A DNA stretch of 64,000 nucleotides from an uncultured Propionibacteriaceae bacterium (GCA_937926975.1 CALBCJ010000034.1:1-64000), one strand, 5' to 3'. Counted from the first letter of the stretch, positions 35,950-44,566 are shown. Notes: generated by a model not told the origin, from the letters alone. Made by a program: numbers and translations.

Positions 35950-36786
35950 CTACTTCTGGCTGAAGGCCGCGGTCCGCGGGTCGGGGTAGAGCCGGTTGCC
36001 GCGCTCCAGGCCGGTGACCTCGGCCATCTCGGCCTCGCTCAGCTCGAAGCCGAAGAGGTCGATGTTGCTCGCGATCCGGGCCGGGGTCGCCGACTTCGGG
36101 ATCATGATCCGGCCCTGCTGCACGTGCCAGCGCAGCACCACCTGGGCCGGCGAGACCTCGTGGGCCTCGGCGATCCGCACCACGACCGGGTCGGTCAGGT
36201 CCTCGCCCTTGCCGATCGGCCCGTACGCCTCGACCGCCAGCCCGTGCTGGCGCGACGCCTGCTGCGCCTCGACCTGCTGGTGGGTGGGGTGGACCTCGAA
36301 CTGGTTCACCATCGGGACCACCTCGACCCCGCCGAGCAGCCGGGTCAGGTGCTCGGGCAGGAAGTTGGACACGCCGATCGCGCGGACCAGGCCGTCGGCG
36401 TACAGCTTCTCGAAGGCCCGCCAGGTCTCCGGCGCCAGCCAGGTGCTCGGCACCGGCCAGTGGATCAGGTACAGGTCGACCTGGTCGACCCCGAGGGCGG
36501 CCCGGCTGTCCTCGAAGGCGCGTAGGGCGTTCTGGTACCCCTGGTCGCCGTTGCGGAGCTTGGTGGTGATAAAGACCTCGTCGCGGCGCAGGCCGCTGGC
36601 CTTGAGCGCGGCACCGACCCCGGCCTCGTTCTGGTACGCGGCGGCGGTGTCGATGTGGCGGTAGCCGGCCTCTAGGGCGTGCTCGACCACCTTCTGGGTC
36701 TCGTCCCCGTCGACCTGGAAGGTACCGAACCCGACCTGCGGGATCTCCACGCCGTTGGACAGTCTGATCATCGGCTGGTGTGTCAT
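35950..36786 (-). CDS. aldo/keto reductase (2,5-diketo-gluconate reductase type)
   Basis: A 278-aa NADPH-dependent reductase. Catalytic Asp/Tyr in YRHIDTAAAYQNE, Lys in VFITTKLRNGD, His in LYLIHWPVP, then AIGVSNFLPEHL and the cofactor segment MIPKSATPARIASNI, all typical of AKR family 5. ATG 36786 is used by homology; the ribosome-binding site is weak, and the longer frame upstream lacks similarity. Substrate unknown. It is not similar in detail to the reductase at 20897. Confidence 0.87.
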   Translation of the reverse strand: MTHQPMIRLSNGVEIPQVGFGTFQVDGDETQKVVEHALEAGYRHIDTAAAYQNEAGVGAALKASGLRRDEVFITTKLRNGDQGYQNALRAFEDSRAALGVDQVDLYLIHWPVPSTWLAPETWRAFEKLYADGLVRAIGVSNFLPEHLTRLLGGVEVVPMVNQFEVHPTHQQVEAQQASRQHGLAVEAYGPIGKGEDLTDPVVVRIAEAHEVSPAQVVLRWHVQQGRIMIPKSATPARIASNIDLFGFELSEAEMAEVTGLERGNRLYPDPRTAAFSQK

Positions 36787-37034
36787 GCCCCGAAACGTAG
36801 TCGCCGGGACCGGGCAGCGGAAGGCCCCGTCGCCAGAGCACCTGCCACCTGCCGCCCGAGGTGCTGTATTGCCAGGGGTGAGCCGGCCTCGGCCATCGTG
36901 GCTCTGCCGGCCAGGACGCTGCCCGGCTCGTCCCACGTGGTCACCTCCCTCACCGCAGCCAGGTAGAGCAGCAGTCTCGGCGGTGAAGCTCTGCTGTGCC
37001 TCCGCGTGGCCCCTGAAGGGCCGAAAATGACTGC

Positions 37035-37304
37035 ATGGTTGTGATGGAGATCCACGACGTCCCCACCGAGGTCCGAGACGAGCTCGAGGCACGAGCCCAG
37101 TCAGCCGGCCAGTCCCTGCAGGACTACCTGCTGCACCTGGTGACTCACCACGCCCACCAGCCGGAACCGTCGCAACAGGAGATGACCAGGGGCGATACCA
37201 CCACAGAGAAGGCACTCGCGGCCCTCGCCCGGGCCCGCGCCGAGCGGGACAGGTCGCCGGACCACATCTACCCCGAGCTCAGCGCCAGCATCTTCCCCTG
37301 GTAA
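37035..37304 (+). CDS. orphan FitA-like ribbon-helix-helix antitoxin, copy 1
   Basis: An 89-aa protein. Residues 1-40 (MVVMEIHDVPTEVRDEL and SLQDYLLHLVTHHA) form the Arc/MetJ-type ribbon-helix-helix DNA-binding unit of FitA/VapB-like antitoxins. The acidic-polar tail ends IYPELSASIFPW. No PIN toxin follows; the next kilobase is decayed. The gene and about 60 bases upstream are nearly identical to the copy at 41585, so one arose by duplication. Confidence 0.7.
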   Translation: MVVMEIHDVPTEVRDELEARAQSAGQSLQDYLLHLVTHHAHQPEPSQQEMTRGDTTTEKALAALARARAERDRSPDHIYPELSASIFPW

Positions 37305-38040
37305 GACCGCACCCTGGCGGCGAGACCTGACCGTCTCGCCTCCACGGCGCCGGGAACCCACCAGCGACAGCCAACCTGACGGTGTGTCGTTGAAACTACC
37401 TTCACGTGAAGTTGACCCTGGCCTGGCTGCGGCTGGACGGGCACTAGGTGTCCCGCACGGCGGGTTCAGACACCGGTGCGTCGTCAGGGCTTCTCTGCCC
37501 GGCCTTGCCCGGCCGGTCACCACTGGCCGCGGCCAGTCGGCGGTCCTGGCCACCGGGCCCTCGAGGAGCCGCCCTAGAGGGACACTGGGCCAGGCGTGGA
37601 CCACTGCCGGCCGGCCAGGGCTGGTTCTACCTGGCAGCGGTCCGGGGCTGCTCCCGACGGGTCGACTGGCTACGCCTTCGCCGAGACTCTTCACACCGAC
37701 CTCGTCACAGCCGCGGCCAGAAGAGCCGCACAACCTGCGGCTCTCAGTCCGACTGGACCGGCGCCTGCCCCGGGGCAGCGCCCAGCACGATGTCGTTCTT
37801 CTGGACCCGCCCGGAAGACCGAACTCCTGCAACCGCTCCCACCCGCAGTCCCATCGCGGCCTTCCCCCGCAGCACACCACCGCCGAGTGCCTCGCTGGGC
37901 TCGAGGTCTGTCCGCAACTCGGCGTTCTCCCCTGTCCAGCAGTTGCTCACCAGCACCACCTCACGAGCGACGGTAGGCATACGACGCTTCGCCGTGACGA
38001 CATCTCTTGCCAGCCCCAGTCCGACAGCCGACGACCTCCA
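37305..38040. other. decayed region without a supported gene
   Basis: Several long frames exist but none looks coding: compositions are biased to Pro, Arg, Ser and Gly, and no family is recognised. A 12-bp palindrome CTTCACGTGAAG lies at 37400-37411. A minus-strand 78-codon frame (37744-37980) has a more balanced composition and could be a remnant, but no homologue was recognised. Confidence 0.4.
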
Positions 38041-38322
38041 CTACAGAGTGGTAACCCTGAGGACACCCGGGTCCGCCGCGACTGTCCGCGACTGTGGCCG
38101 GGACCGGCGCCGCTGAACTAGTCGCTCAGCCCGCCACCCGGTGGCCCAATGTCGAGCCCCCGGACCTCCCGCGATACCACCGACACCCCCGTCCCAGATC
38201 CGCAGCGACCAGCCCGCCTTCAGCCCTGTCGCGATCTCTGCCCGGTCCTCCACCGTCAGCAGCCGCCGTACTCCACCCACAGCCCACCAGCCACGCCACA
38301 AGCACCGTTGCCTACAGGGCAT
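38041..38322 (-). pseudogene. IS30-family transposase fragment
   Basis: A 93-codon minus-strand frame. RRLLTVEDRAEIATGLKAGWSLR matches, in two halves, the N-terminal helix-turn-helix of IS30 transposases, followed by degraded sequence and RRRSRPQSRTVAADPGVLR, similar to the next IS30 segment. The catalytic DDE domain is missing. A relic of an insertion sequence. Confidence 0.6.
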
Positions 38323-38398
38323 GACTCTGCCCAGTCTGATGCGAGATCAGAGTTGGCGCATCCTTGACTGAGATTGTGTGAAGGAAGTAGGTTGAACT

Positions 38399-38809
38399 AT
38401 GAGAGTTCTGTCCGTTGACCCTGGTCGATGGGTCGTCCTGGCCTTGGCGCTCATGCTCGCTGTCGGGGGACTGACAGCCTGCTCTGCCGAGGTCCAGCCG
38501 TCTATTGGCAACTGTTCCCCGAGTTACACGCCGACGTCGAAGTACGGCAGGTTTAGTGCCCAGCAGCGTGGTCCAGGTGCACCGATCCAGTGGGGGATCT
38601 ATCCGAACATGGCCGCGACGCGCTTTGTAGTCGACGTCTATGTCGGATCTCATAGGGTCGACCGCAAGGATCAGAACTATCCCCCACATGGTTCGGTGTC
38701 GGCTGCCGATGTTCGCGGGAGGGCTCGCCAGATCTTCCGGATCTCGGGTACCGCCTGGGACAGCGACCAGAATACCCTCGCCTTCACACTGCAGTGCTAC
38801 GTAGCGTAA
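38399..38809 (+). CDS. small lipoprotein of unknown function
   Basis: A 136-aa secreted lipoprotein: signal helix WVVLALALMLAVGG and lipobox LTAC with Cys28. The mature part (about 108 aa) has three further Cys and no recognised domain. TAGGTT (38388-38393) lies five bases before the ATG, so the mRNA may be leaderless. GC content here is lower than the window average, suggesting transfer. It directly abuts the next gene. Confidence 0.65.
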   Translation: MRVLSVDPGRWVVLALALMLAVGGLTACSAEVQPSIGNCSPSYTPTSKYGRFSAQQRGPGAPIQWGIYPNMAATRFVVDVYVGSHRVDRKDQNYPPHGSVSAADVRGRARQIFRISGTAWDSDQNTLAFTLQCYVA

Positions 38810-39274
38810 GTGTCTACGATGCCTCCGAAATCACGCGAATCACGCCAGGTGATGCTCGAGTCTGCCTTCGAAAGGATCGAACGAGACCTTCATCGGCTCA
38901 GCATCGAGGTTCCATCTCTGACGATCCTGCACCGGATGACCTCGCACGAGGTGGGGGCCTCGCTGCCCGCCTTGGGTGACTCGGCTCTCGAGGAGCCGCA
39001 GGCCAACGAGTTCCTCGTTCAGTTCGGAACACACTGGTTCCGGCACTTCTCTGAGGGCACTGAAGCCAGCCTCGCTGCCGGGGTGCTGTCGGTGATCCAG
39101 GACGATGTCATCGGCGAGCTGGGCCGGCCGTGGCCTGAGCTCACCATTGACAACCGCTACCTGGGAGTCCTGGAGCCTTCGCCGTCGGGAGTGGGTGTAT
39201 GGGCGAGCCGGAGAGGCTACAGTTGTCCCATCGGGGCGCTGGACGCCACGTTCGGCCGTTTCATCGCCTGGTGA
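38810..39274 (+). CDS. hypothetical protein, immunity-like size
   Basis: A 154-aa soluble protein with no recognised family. GTG 38810 touches the previous stop; ATG 38819 (MPPKSRES) is an alternative. The N-terminal half is helical and acidic. The last 21 residues, ending GRFIAW, are encoded by a 67-bp segment that recurs at 41456-41522. It lies between a small lipoprotein and a CAAX-type protease in a low-GC block. Confidence 0.55.
   Translation: MSTMPPKSRESRQVMLESAFERIERDLHRLSIEVPSLTILHRMTSHEVGASLPALGDSALEEPQANEFLVQFGTHWFRHFSEGTEASLAAGVLSVIQDDVIGELGRPWPELTIDNRYLGVLEPSPSGVGVWASRRGYSCPIGALDATFGRFIAW
39208..39274 (+). repeat. 67-bp direct repeat, copy 1
   Basis: It is the 3' end of the hypothetical gene and its stop codon. 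It matches 41456-41522 at all but two bases (T/C changes). The two copies flank the IS630 and IS3 remnants, so this may be a duplication associated with insertion. Confidence 0.8.
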
Positions 39275-39978
39275 TAAGCGTCGTCCGGCAGGAGACGGCC
39301 CGCGGGCTCACGCTGTGCGTACTGGTAGGAGCCGGTGTGGCTCTACGAGGCGACTGGCCACTGGCGGCAGCAACGGGCCTCGCGGCCCTGGTGGCGGCCA
39401 CGACATGGGCTCATCGGGCGCTGGTGGCTATCCTGTTTCTCGGTCTCATTGTCGGTGCTCCATGGCCAACACCAGCGCTAGCATCACTAACCATATGGAT
39501 GCTGCTCCGACGCTCGCTGCTGAAGAGCGAACTGTCCGGGATGGGAGCGATTCCCGCTCTGGGCCTGGGGATCGTGAGTGGTGGGGTGGCGCTCCTGGCG
39601 GTCTTGCCCCAACTGGACGGCGCACCACTCGCTTGGCCCACCTACCGTCCCTCTGCTCTCGGGCTGACTGCTGCTGTTCTGACGGCCGCCTTCGTAAACG
39701 CCGTGGCAGAAGAGGGACTGTGGCGGTGGGCTCTCTACTTCGGCCACGCGCCCGTAGGCCTGGTCTTCGTGGGCCAGACCGTCTCATTCGGGATCGCCCA
39801 CCGGCACGGAATCCCAGGAGGGACCGTGGGAGTGGGGCTCGCCATGCTCTACTCGGCGGTGGTGGTCTCAGTTCGACGGCACTGGGGCCTCGCTGCGTCT
39901 GTGTGTTGTCACTTCGGTTCCGACGTCGTCATCTTCGCAGCAGTCGCTATGACATCGATCTTCTTGCCCTCCTACTAG
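39271..39978 (+). CDS. CPBP-family intramembrane protease
   Basis: A 235-aa membrane protein of the CAAX protease / bacteriocin-processing family (Abi). The metal site is complete: EE in NAVAEEGLWRWALYF, His in FGIAHRHG, and His in CCHFGSD. About seven hydrophobic segments. GTG 39271 overlaps the previous stop; an upstream ATG at 39199 lies inside the preceding gene and is less likely. The protein ends at an IS remnant, so its last residues may come from the insertion. Confidence 0.7.
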   Translation: MISVVRQETARGLTLCVLVGAGVALRGDWPLAAATGLAALVAATTWAHRALVAILFLGLIVGAPWPTPALASLTIWMLLRRSLLKSELSGMGAIPALGLGIVSGGVALLAVLPQLDGAPLAWPTYRPSALGLTAAVLTAAFVNAVAEEGLWRWALYFGHAPVGLVFVGQTVSFGIAHRHGIPGGTVGVGLAMLYSAVVVSVRRHWGLAASVCCHFGSDVVIFAAVAMTSIFLPSY

Positions 39979-40127
39979 TGGCGTGTAGTTTAAGTGTGTT
40001 TACGTTTTGGTGTGAGAATGGGGGTATGGCGAACAAGACGGCCCCGGCCCTGTCGCTGCGTGATGGGGACCGGAAGGAGCTGGAGCGGCTGGTCGGGTCA
40101 GTACGGGCGTCGGCCGGCGCAGCGGGC
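39979..40127 (+). mobile_element. IS630-family left end, truncated
   Basis: From ATG 40026, ANKTAPALSLRDGDRKELER with following RLVGSVRAS matches the N-terminus of actinobacterial IS630 transposases. The match stops abruptly at the IS3 end (40128), after about 34 codons. The AT-richer 39979-40025 is probably the IS630 terminal region. The left boundary is uncertain. Confidence 0.6.
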
Positions 40128-40158
40128 TGTGTTTCCCCCCGGATCGTGGGGGGTTTGT

Positions 40159-41117
40159 TTATGCGGCTTCCTGGTCGGGGGTGGTGGTGTTCTCGTAGGT
40201 GATGGGGCTCATCATGTCTGCTGCGGTGTGTCGACGCTGGTGGTTGTAGAAGGTGTAGCGCCAGTCCAGCACGGTGGGCTGGGTGGTCGGGCTGTCGAAG
40301 TCGTGTCGGGACAGGACTTCCCACTCCAGGCTGGAGAAGAAGGCCTCGGCGGCGGCGTTGTCGAAGCACGAGCCGACGCGGCCCATGGACTGGCGGATCC
40401 CGAGGTCGGTGCAGAGGCGGGTGAAGACTCTGGCGGTACAAGTCGAGCCGTGGTCGGTGTGGAAGATGACGCGTTCGGCCTCGTCGTCGGCCCAGACGGC
40501 CTGCTTGCCGCCGCGGCAGGCGACGGTCGTCCGGATCGCGGCGCAGGCCAGAGCAGCGTCGGGGTGCAGCCCGGTCGCGGCGCCGAGGAGTCGGCGGGAG
40601 TACAGGTCGATCACGGTCGCCAGGTACAGCTTCCCCGCCGCGGTAGGGATCTCGGTCATGTCACCCACCCAGCGGCTGCTCGGCCGGGCGGCGGTGAAGT
40701 CCCGCCGGAGCAGGCCCGGGAGCACCGGAGCGGTCTTGCTCTCGCCTGGTCAGCCCGCTGCGGCGCTTGGTCCGGCGGGCGACCAGGCCCTGACGACGCA
40801 CCGGCCTCGGCCACGGTCCGCTTCGTGACGGTCCACCCGGCGGCGCGCAGGTCGGCGTGGAGCCTGGGCGAGCCGTGGAGTCCGCGGGCCCGGGCGAACG
40901 CGGCTGGAACGGCCCGGTCGACGGTATCGCGGCGCCGGTCTCGTCGAGTGTGCAGCCCGTCGGCTGCGGAAGGGCCACCCGCTCGGGTCAGCCACGTGTA
41001 GAACCACGACAGCGACAGGCCGAGCAGGGCGCAGGTCAGCGTGTGTGGCACCCGGTACCTGGTCCTCTGGTCAGCGATGAAGCGTGCCACGCTCACCTTG
41101 TCGCCTCTTTCACCCAC
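40159..41117 (-). pseudogene. IS3 orfB transposase (rve domain), frameshifted
   Basis: The integrase-core protein is spread over three frames. Frame one from 41117 (VSVARFIADQRTRYRVPHT, SRPRLHADL-type region) reads to TVTKRTVAEA; frame two gives RRQGLVARRTKRRSGLTR; frame three, from about 40725, gives LLRRDFTAARPSSRWVGDMT to the stop. The catalytic residues remain (D in WVGDMTEI, D in HTDHGS, E in AFFSSLEWE). Two shifts mean no full enzyme is made. Confidence 0.75.
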
Positions 41118-41369
41118 CCGACCACGGACCGCTTGAGGACATCACGCTCCATCCGGAACTCGGCCCGGAGCCGTCTCAGCTCGTCGTAGTCGGCCTCAGC
41201 CAGGCTCTCCGACCGGGCCTCCCTCGCCCTCGCGACCCAGCTCCCCAGCGTGCCCGGGCTCACCCCGCAGGTCACGAGCGATCTGCGCGATCGGCTTCCC
41301 GGTCTCCTCAACAACCCGGACCGCTCCCTCCCAGAGCTCCCGGTCGTACTTCTTCCTGATCTCTGGCAT
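41093..41369 (-). pseudogene. IS3 orfA, frameshifted
   Basis: ATG at 41369 begins PEIRKKYDRELWEGAVRVV and IAQIARDL, the helix-turn-helix of IS3 OrfA. At about 41272 an extra base shifts the frame; the sense continues as GVSPGTLGSWVARAREAR and ends WVKEATR at 41093. Overlaps orfB as usual in IS3. Confidence 0.65.
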
Positions 41370-41455
41370 CGCTACTCCTTACAGCCGATGCCTCCACAGA
41401 CCGGGGGGAACCTCACACTAGCTAGCCTCGCGCTTTCATGGTGGTGTGAGGCGAA

Positions 41456-41522
41456 CCGGAGAGGCTACAGCTGCCCCATCGGGGCGCTGGACGCCACGTT
41501 CGGCCGTTTCATCGCCTGGTGA
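41456..41522 (+). repeat. 67-bp direct repeat, copy 2
   Basis: A second copy of the gene-end segment at 39208-39274, two mismatches. Here no complete gene precedes it, only 38 bases of unknown sequence after the IS3 end. It therefore marks a second, lost copy of that gene or a duplication of its end. Confidence 0.8.
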
Positions 41523-41584
41523 CAAACGGCGGCGAGTTTCTGCTTTGCCTCCCGCGTGGCCTCAGAAGGGCCGAGAATGACTGC

Positions 41585-41821
41585 ATGGTTGTGCTGGAGA
41601 TCTACGACGTCCCCACCGAGGTCCGAGATGAGCTCGAGGCACGAGCCCAGTCAGCCGGCCAGTCCCTGCAGGACTACCTGCTGCACCTGGTGACTCACCA
41701 CGCCCACCAGCCGGAGTCGTCGCAACAGGAGGTGACCGGGGGCGATACCACCGCCCTCGGCCAAGTCCGCGCTGAGCGGGGCCCCATCTACCCCGAGTTC
41801 AGCGACAGCATCTTCCCCTGA
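41585..41821 (+). CDS. orphan FitA-like antitoxin, copy 2
   Basis: A 78-aa ribbon-helix-helix protein nearly identical to copy 1 (37035) over the first 50 residues (MVVLEIYDVPTEVRDELEAR), with an internal deletion in the tail and the same ending IYPEFSDSIFP. The 5' flank is also shared. No toxin gene follows directly. Confidence 0.7.
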   Translation: MVVLEIYDVPTEVRDELEARAQSAGQSLQDYLLHLVTHHAHQPESSQQEVTGGDTTALGQVRAERGPIYPEFSDSIFP

Positions 41822-42045
41822 TAAGACCGCCTGGCCAGACCTGACCCAGCTGCCTCACCTCCACGGTGTCAGCAGCGTCGAGTCACCGTGCCTGCCCTGG
41901 CCCGGAGGACGAGGACTGGTCCCGGAGCTCCTTGACGACGTACGGGACCTCGGCCTCGGGCTGCCCTGGTCTTCTTCATGGCGGTGGCCCAGGCACCGGG
42001 CCATTAGGGCGCCCATCCGCCAGCCTCTGCATGTAAAATGCATGC
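41822..42045 (+). promoter_or_regulatory. upstream region of the FitA/VapC pair
   Basis: No gene is seen. TAAAAT (42034-42039) lies six bases before ATG 42046, giving a leaderless message. ATGCATGCAT-like repeats overlap the start and could be the antitoxin operator. Confidence 0.45.
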
Positions 42046-42288
42046 ATGGTTGCTCTTCAGATCCGCGGTGTCCCTGTCGAGGTTCGTGACGCCCTCTCGA
42101 GGCGGGCCCAGATGACCGGCCAGTCCCTGCAGGGCTACCTGCTGAGCCTCGTCACCAGAGATGCTGCTTTCACAAGGAACATCGAGATAGTCGAACGCCT
42201 GAGAGAGCAGATGCTGGGGGTAGACGTCACAGCCGAGCAGGCGCTCGAGGTCCTCGATCACACCCGCGCCGAGCGGGACCAGGCATGA
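42046..42288 (+). CDS. FitA-like antitoxin of a VapBC pair
   Basis: An 80-aa antitoxin. The ribbon-helix-helix half (MVALQIRGVPVEVRDALSRR and SLQGYLLSLV) is related to the two orphan copies; the C-terminal half would wrap the toxin. It overlaps the PIN toxin gene by 4 bases (ATGA). Expected to bind its own promoter and neutralise the toxin. Confidence 0.82.
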   Translation: MVALQIRGVPVEVRDALSRRAQMTGQSLQGYLLSLVTRDAAFTRNIEIVERLREQMLGVDVTAEQALEVLDHTRAERDQA

Positions 42289-42683
42289 TCGTGCCTGACG
42301 CCTCTGCCGTCGTCCTCCTGCTTCTCGACTCCGAGTCTGAGCCCCGCGCCGAGCGAGCCCGCCAGGTACTGGCCTGCGACCCGACCTGGCTCGTGCCGGA
42401 GTACTGGAGAGTGGAGCTCGTGAGCGCAGCTCGCGGGCTGTGGCTAGGCAAGCACCTCACCAACGCCCAAGCGAGCGCGGCTGTCACCGCTGTCGCGCAG
42501 ATGGTCACCGAGACAGTCCCGACCACGCTCCTGCTGCCCCGCATGTGGGAGCTGCGGTCGTCGCTCACCACTCGTGAGGCTGGGTACGTCGCAGCAGCGG
42601 AGCTGGGCGCATCAACGCTTGTCACTGCGGACCGAAGGATCAGCAAGGCAGGGGTAGCCCGCTGCCCAGTCCTGGTCCTGTAG
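42285..42683 (+). CDS. vapC: VapC-like PIN-domain toxin
   Basis: A 132-aa PIN-domain ribonuclease. Acidic residues: D5 (VPDASAVV), E44 (WRVELV), and D116 (VTADRR). The third metal residue, usually Asp in a YDAxYVALA motif, is Glu98 here (REAGYVAAAE), a conservative change that may or may not keep activity. It is coupled to the antitoxin gene upstream. Targets of VapC enzymes are usually tRNA or rRNA. Confidence 0.83.
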   Translation: MIVPDASAVVLLLLDSESEPRAERARQVLACDPTWLVPEYWRVELVSAARGLWLGKHLTNAQASAAVTAVAQMVTETVPTTLLLPRMWELRSSLTTREAGYVAAAELGASTLVTADRRISKAGVARCPVLVL

Positions 42684-42753
42684 CCACCCGGCTCTCGGTG
42701 CCCTCGCCAGGCCCCCGGATCGACTGCCGAGGGGCAGGTCTAGAGTCGGGCCC

Positions 42754-43281
42754 ATGACACCCTCCGAATCGGATGATCGGCTGCGTCCGATCTCGTACAT
42801 CGTGCTGGGGCTGCTCGCGACTGGAGGGCCGATGACCGGGTACGAGCTGGAGCACAGTGCCCGGATCTCAGTCGGGTTCTTCTGGCCGTTCCCGCACTCG
42901 CAGATCTACGCCGAGCCGCGGCGGCTGGAGCGGCTCGGCCTGGTCACGGTCACTGAGGAGGCCGGTGGGCGCCGGCGCCGGGTGTACGCGGTCACCGAGG
43001 ACGGCCGGGCGGCGCTGCGGGCCTGGCTGGCGTGGCCGCCGGAGCCGGCCCAGGTACGCGACCCGGCCGTGCTGCGGCTCTTCTTCGCCGACGCCGACCC
43101 GGAGCTGATCGGCCCGCTGGCCCGCCGCAAGGTCGGCGAGCTGGAGGCCCAGCTCGACTTTCTGGAGCAGCCGGGCCTGGGCGGCACCAGCCCGCAGCAC
43201 CTACGGGTGCTGGCCTGGGGCCGGGCCCAGACCCGCGGCTCGCTGGAGTTCTGGCGCTCGGTGGCGGAGTCGGCGGCATGA
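42754..43281 (+). CDS. PadR-family transcriptional regulator
   Basis: A 175-aa regulator. The N-terminal winged helix (SYIVLGLLATGGPMTGYELE; FWPFPHSQIYAEPRRLERLG; VYAVTEDGRAALRAWL) is typical, followed by the longer C-terminal dimerisation helices of PadR subfamily 2. TAGAGT (42741-42746) lies seven bases before the ATG. It overlaps the protease gene by 4 bases, so it probably autoregulates both. Confidence 0.87.
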   Translation: MTPSESDDRLRPISYIVLGLLATGGPMTGYELEHSARISVGFFWPFPHSQIYAEPRRLERLGLVTVTEEAGGRRRRVYAVTEDGRAALRAWLAWPPEPAQVRDPAVLRLFFADADPELIGPLARRKVGELEAQLDFLEQPGLGGTSPQHLRVLAWGRAQTRGSLEFWRSVAESAA

Positions 43282-44129
43282 GTGGCTGGCTGCGGCAGCA
43301 CCCGGTCGGCGGGTTCCTCGTGCTGGCCTTCGCCGGATCCTGGCTCGCCTGGACCCCACCGGTCGTGATCCCCCTGGTCACCGGCAAGTCTCTGCCCCTG
43401 GCGGTCGAGATCCTGCTCAACCAGGTGGCCCTGTTCGCCGGGCCCTTCCTGGCCTCGCTGGTGATGTCCCGGCTCACCGAGGGCTCTCTGGCCGGCTGGA
43501 AGGCGCGGCTGCTCGGCTGGCGGGCGCCCTGGTCGGTCTACCTGATGGCGCTGGTGGTCGTGCCCGCCACGCTGCTCGCGGGCCTGGTGCTGCTGCCCAG
43601 CAGCCCGGCTGGCGAGCCGCGGCTGAGCGGGCCAGCGGCCGTGATCGCGCCGCTGGTGATGGCGGTCGGCTTCGTGGTCGGCGGGCCGCTGCAGGAGGAG
43701 CCCGGCTGGCGCGGCTACCTGCTGCCCCGGCTTCAGCAGCGCTGGCACCCGCTCGGGGCCACGGTGGTGCTCGGGGTGGTCTGGGGGATGTGGCACCTGC
43801 CGCAGTTCCTGGTGCCGCAGTGGAGCACCCCGAAGGAGTCCTGGCTCGACGTGGTCGCCTTCGTCCTGTTCACGGTGACCGCCTCCGTACCGCTGTCATG
43901 GGTAGCCAACCGCGGGTCGACGCTCCTGGCCGTACTGGGGCACAACAGCCTGAACTGGGTGCTGGAGGTGTACGGGCAGGTGACCGGCCGCCAGGTGACC
44001 AGCCTCTGGCCAGCGGTCGCGGCCCTGACGGTGCTGTCGGTGGTCCTGGTCGGGGCGACCCGGGGCCGGCTAGGCTGCCCGGCCACGTCAGAGCCGGCCG
44101 GGGCTCTGGTGGGCGACCAGCCAGCCTGA
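43278..44129 (+). CDS. CPBP-family intramembrane metalloprotease
   Basis: A 283-aa membrane protein of the CAAX-protease family with about eight helices. The catalytic motif is complete: EE in GPLQEEPGWRGYLLP, His in GMWHLPQF, and His in LGHNSLNW. Coupled to the PadR gene. It may process a peptide or modify a membrane protein; no substrate gene is recognised next to it. Confidence 0.82.
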   Translation: MSGWLRQHPVGGFLVLAFAGSWLAWTPPVVIPLVTGKSLPLAVEILLNQVALFAGPFLASLVMSRLTEGSLAGWKARLLGWRAPWSVYLMALVVVPATLLAGLVLLPSSPAGEPRLSGPAAVIAPLVMAVGFVVGGPLQEEPGWRGYLLPRLQQRWHPLGATVVLGVVWGMWHLPQFLVPQWSTPKESWLDVVAFVLFTVTASVPLSWVANRGSTLLAVLGHNSLNWVLEVYGQVTGRQVTSLWPAVAALTVLSVVLVGATRGRLGCPATSEPAGALVGDQPA

Positions 44130-44200
44130 CGGCCGGCCGGGCGGGGCAGAAGCCGAGATGGGACTGTCCCCGGTCCGGACGTCGCCTAGCATCACCCTTC

Positions 44201-44566
44201 GTGCGCACTCCGTCGGCCCAGGAGCAGGCTCTCCCCCACATCGAGGTGTGGAACGACCTGGTGTCGCTTCGAGACCTCGTGACCTGCCTCGCGGTGGCCG
44301 CAGCCGGAGTGGTCGCGGCCGTGGTCGCAGCCCGGTACCTGGGCGGACAGCTGCTGTTCTGGGGGCTCGGGGCCTCGGTGCTCTGCTTCCTCGTCAACTG
44401 CCGCCTGATCGCCCCGAAGCGTGAGGTGCGGGTCGTCGACGACGAGGAGGCCGGGGACGAGCCTGCCGACCGTACGGCCTCGGCCCAGCCCTCTGACCAG
44501 AGCGAGCAGCCCGAGCCACCTGCCGACCGTACGGGAGAAGCCAGCGACCAGGAGACTGACCGGTGA
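44201..44566 (+). CDS. small membrane protein before TctA
   Basis: A 121-aa protein: short soluble start, two hydrophobic segments (residues of about 25-70), and an acidic tail rich in Asp, Glu, Pro and Ser. TAGCAT (44187-44192) is eight bases before GTG 44201. It overlaps the TctA-like gene by 4 bases. Its position suggests a small transporter subunit, as TctB is in tripartite tricarboxylate systems, but it is shorter than TctB and not similar in sequence. Confidence 0.6.
   Translation: MRTPSAQEQALPHIEVWNDLVSLRDLVTCLAVAAAGVVAAVVAARYLGGQLLFWGLGASVLCFLVNCRLIAPKREVRVVDDEEAGDEPADRTASAQPSDQSEQPEPPADRTGEASDQETDR

Larger units (their letters stand above)
40128..41417 (-). mobile_element. IS3-family insertion sequence, decayed
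   Basis: About 1.29 kb with imperfect terminal inverted repeats sharing TTCCCCCCGG close to both ends (outer bases TGTG...CACA). It contains orfA and orfB on the minus strand, both frameshifted. It interrupts an IS630 transposase gene on the left. No clear target-site duplication was found. Almost certainly inactive unless complemented. Confidence 0.75.

Noticed and set aside
37384..38121. A 245-codon plus-strand frame
   Set aside because: Composition is Pro/Arg/Ser/His-rich, no family or start signal, and other frames overlap; treated as non-coding decayed DNA.
40120..41425. Target-site duplication for the IS3 element
   Set aside because: Bases next to the two ends do not match convincingly; the left flank is IS630 and the right flank is unrelated, so rearrangement is likely.
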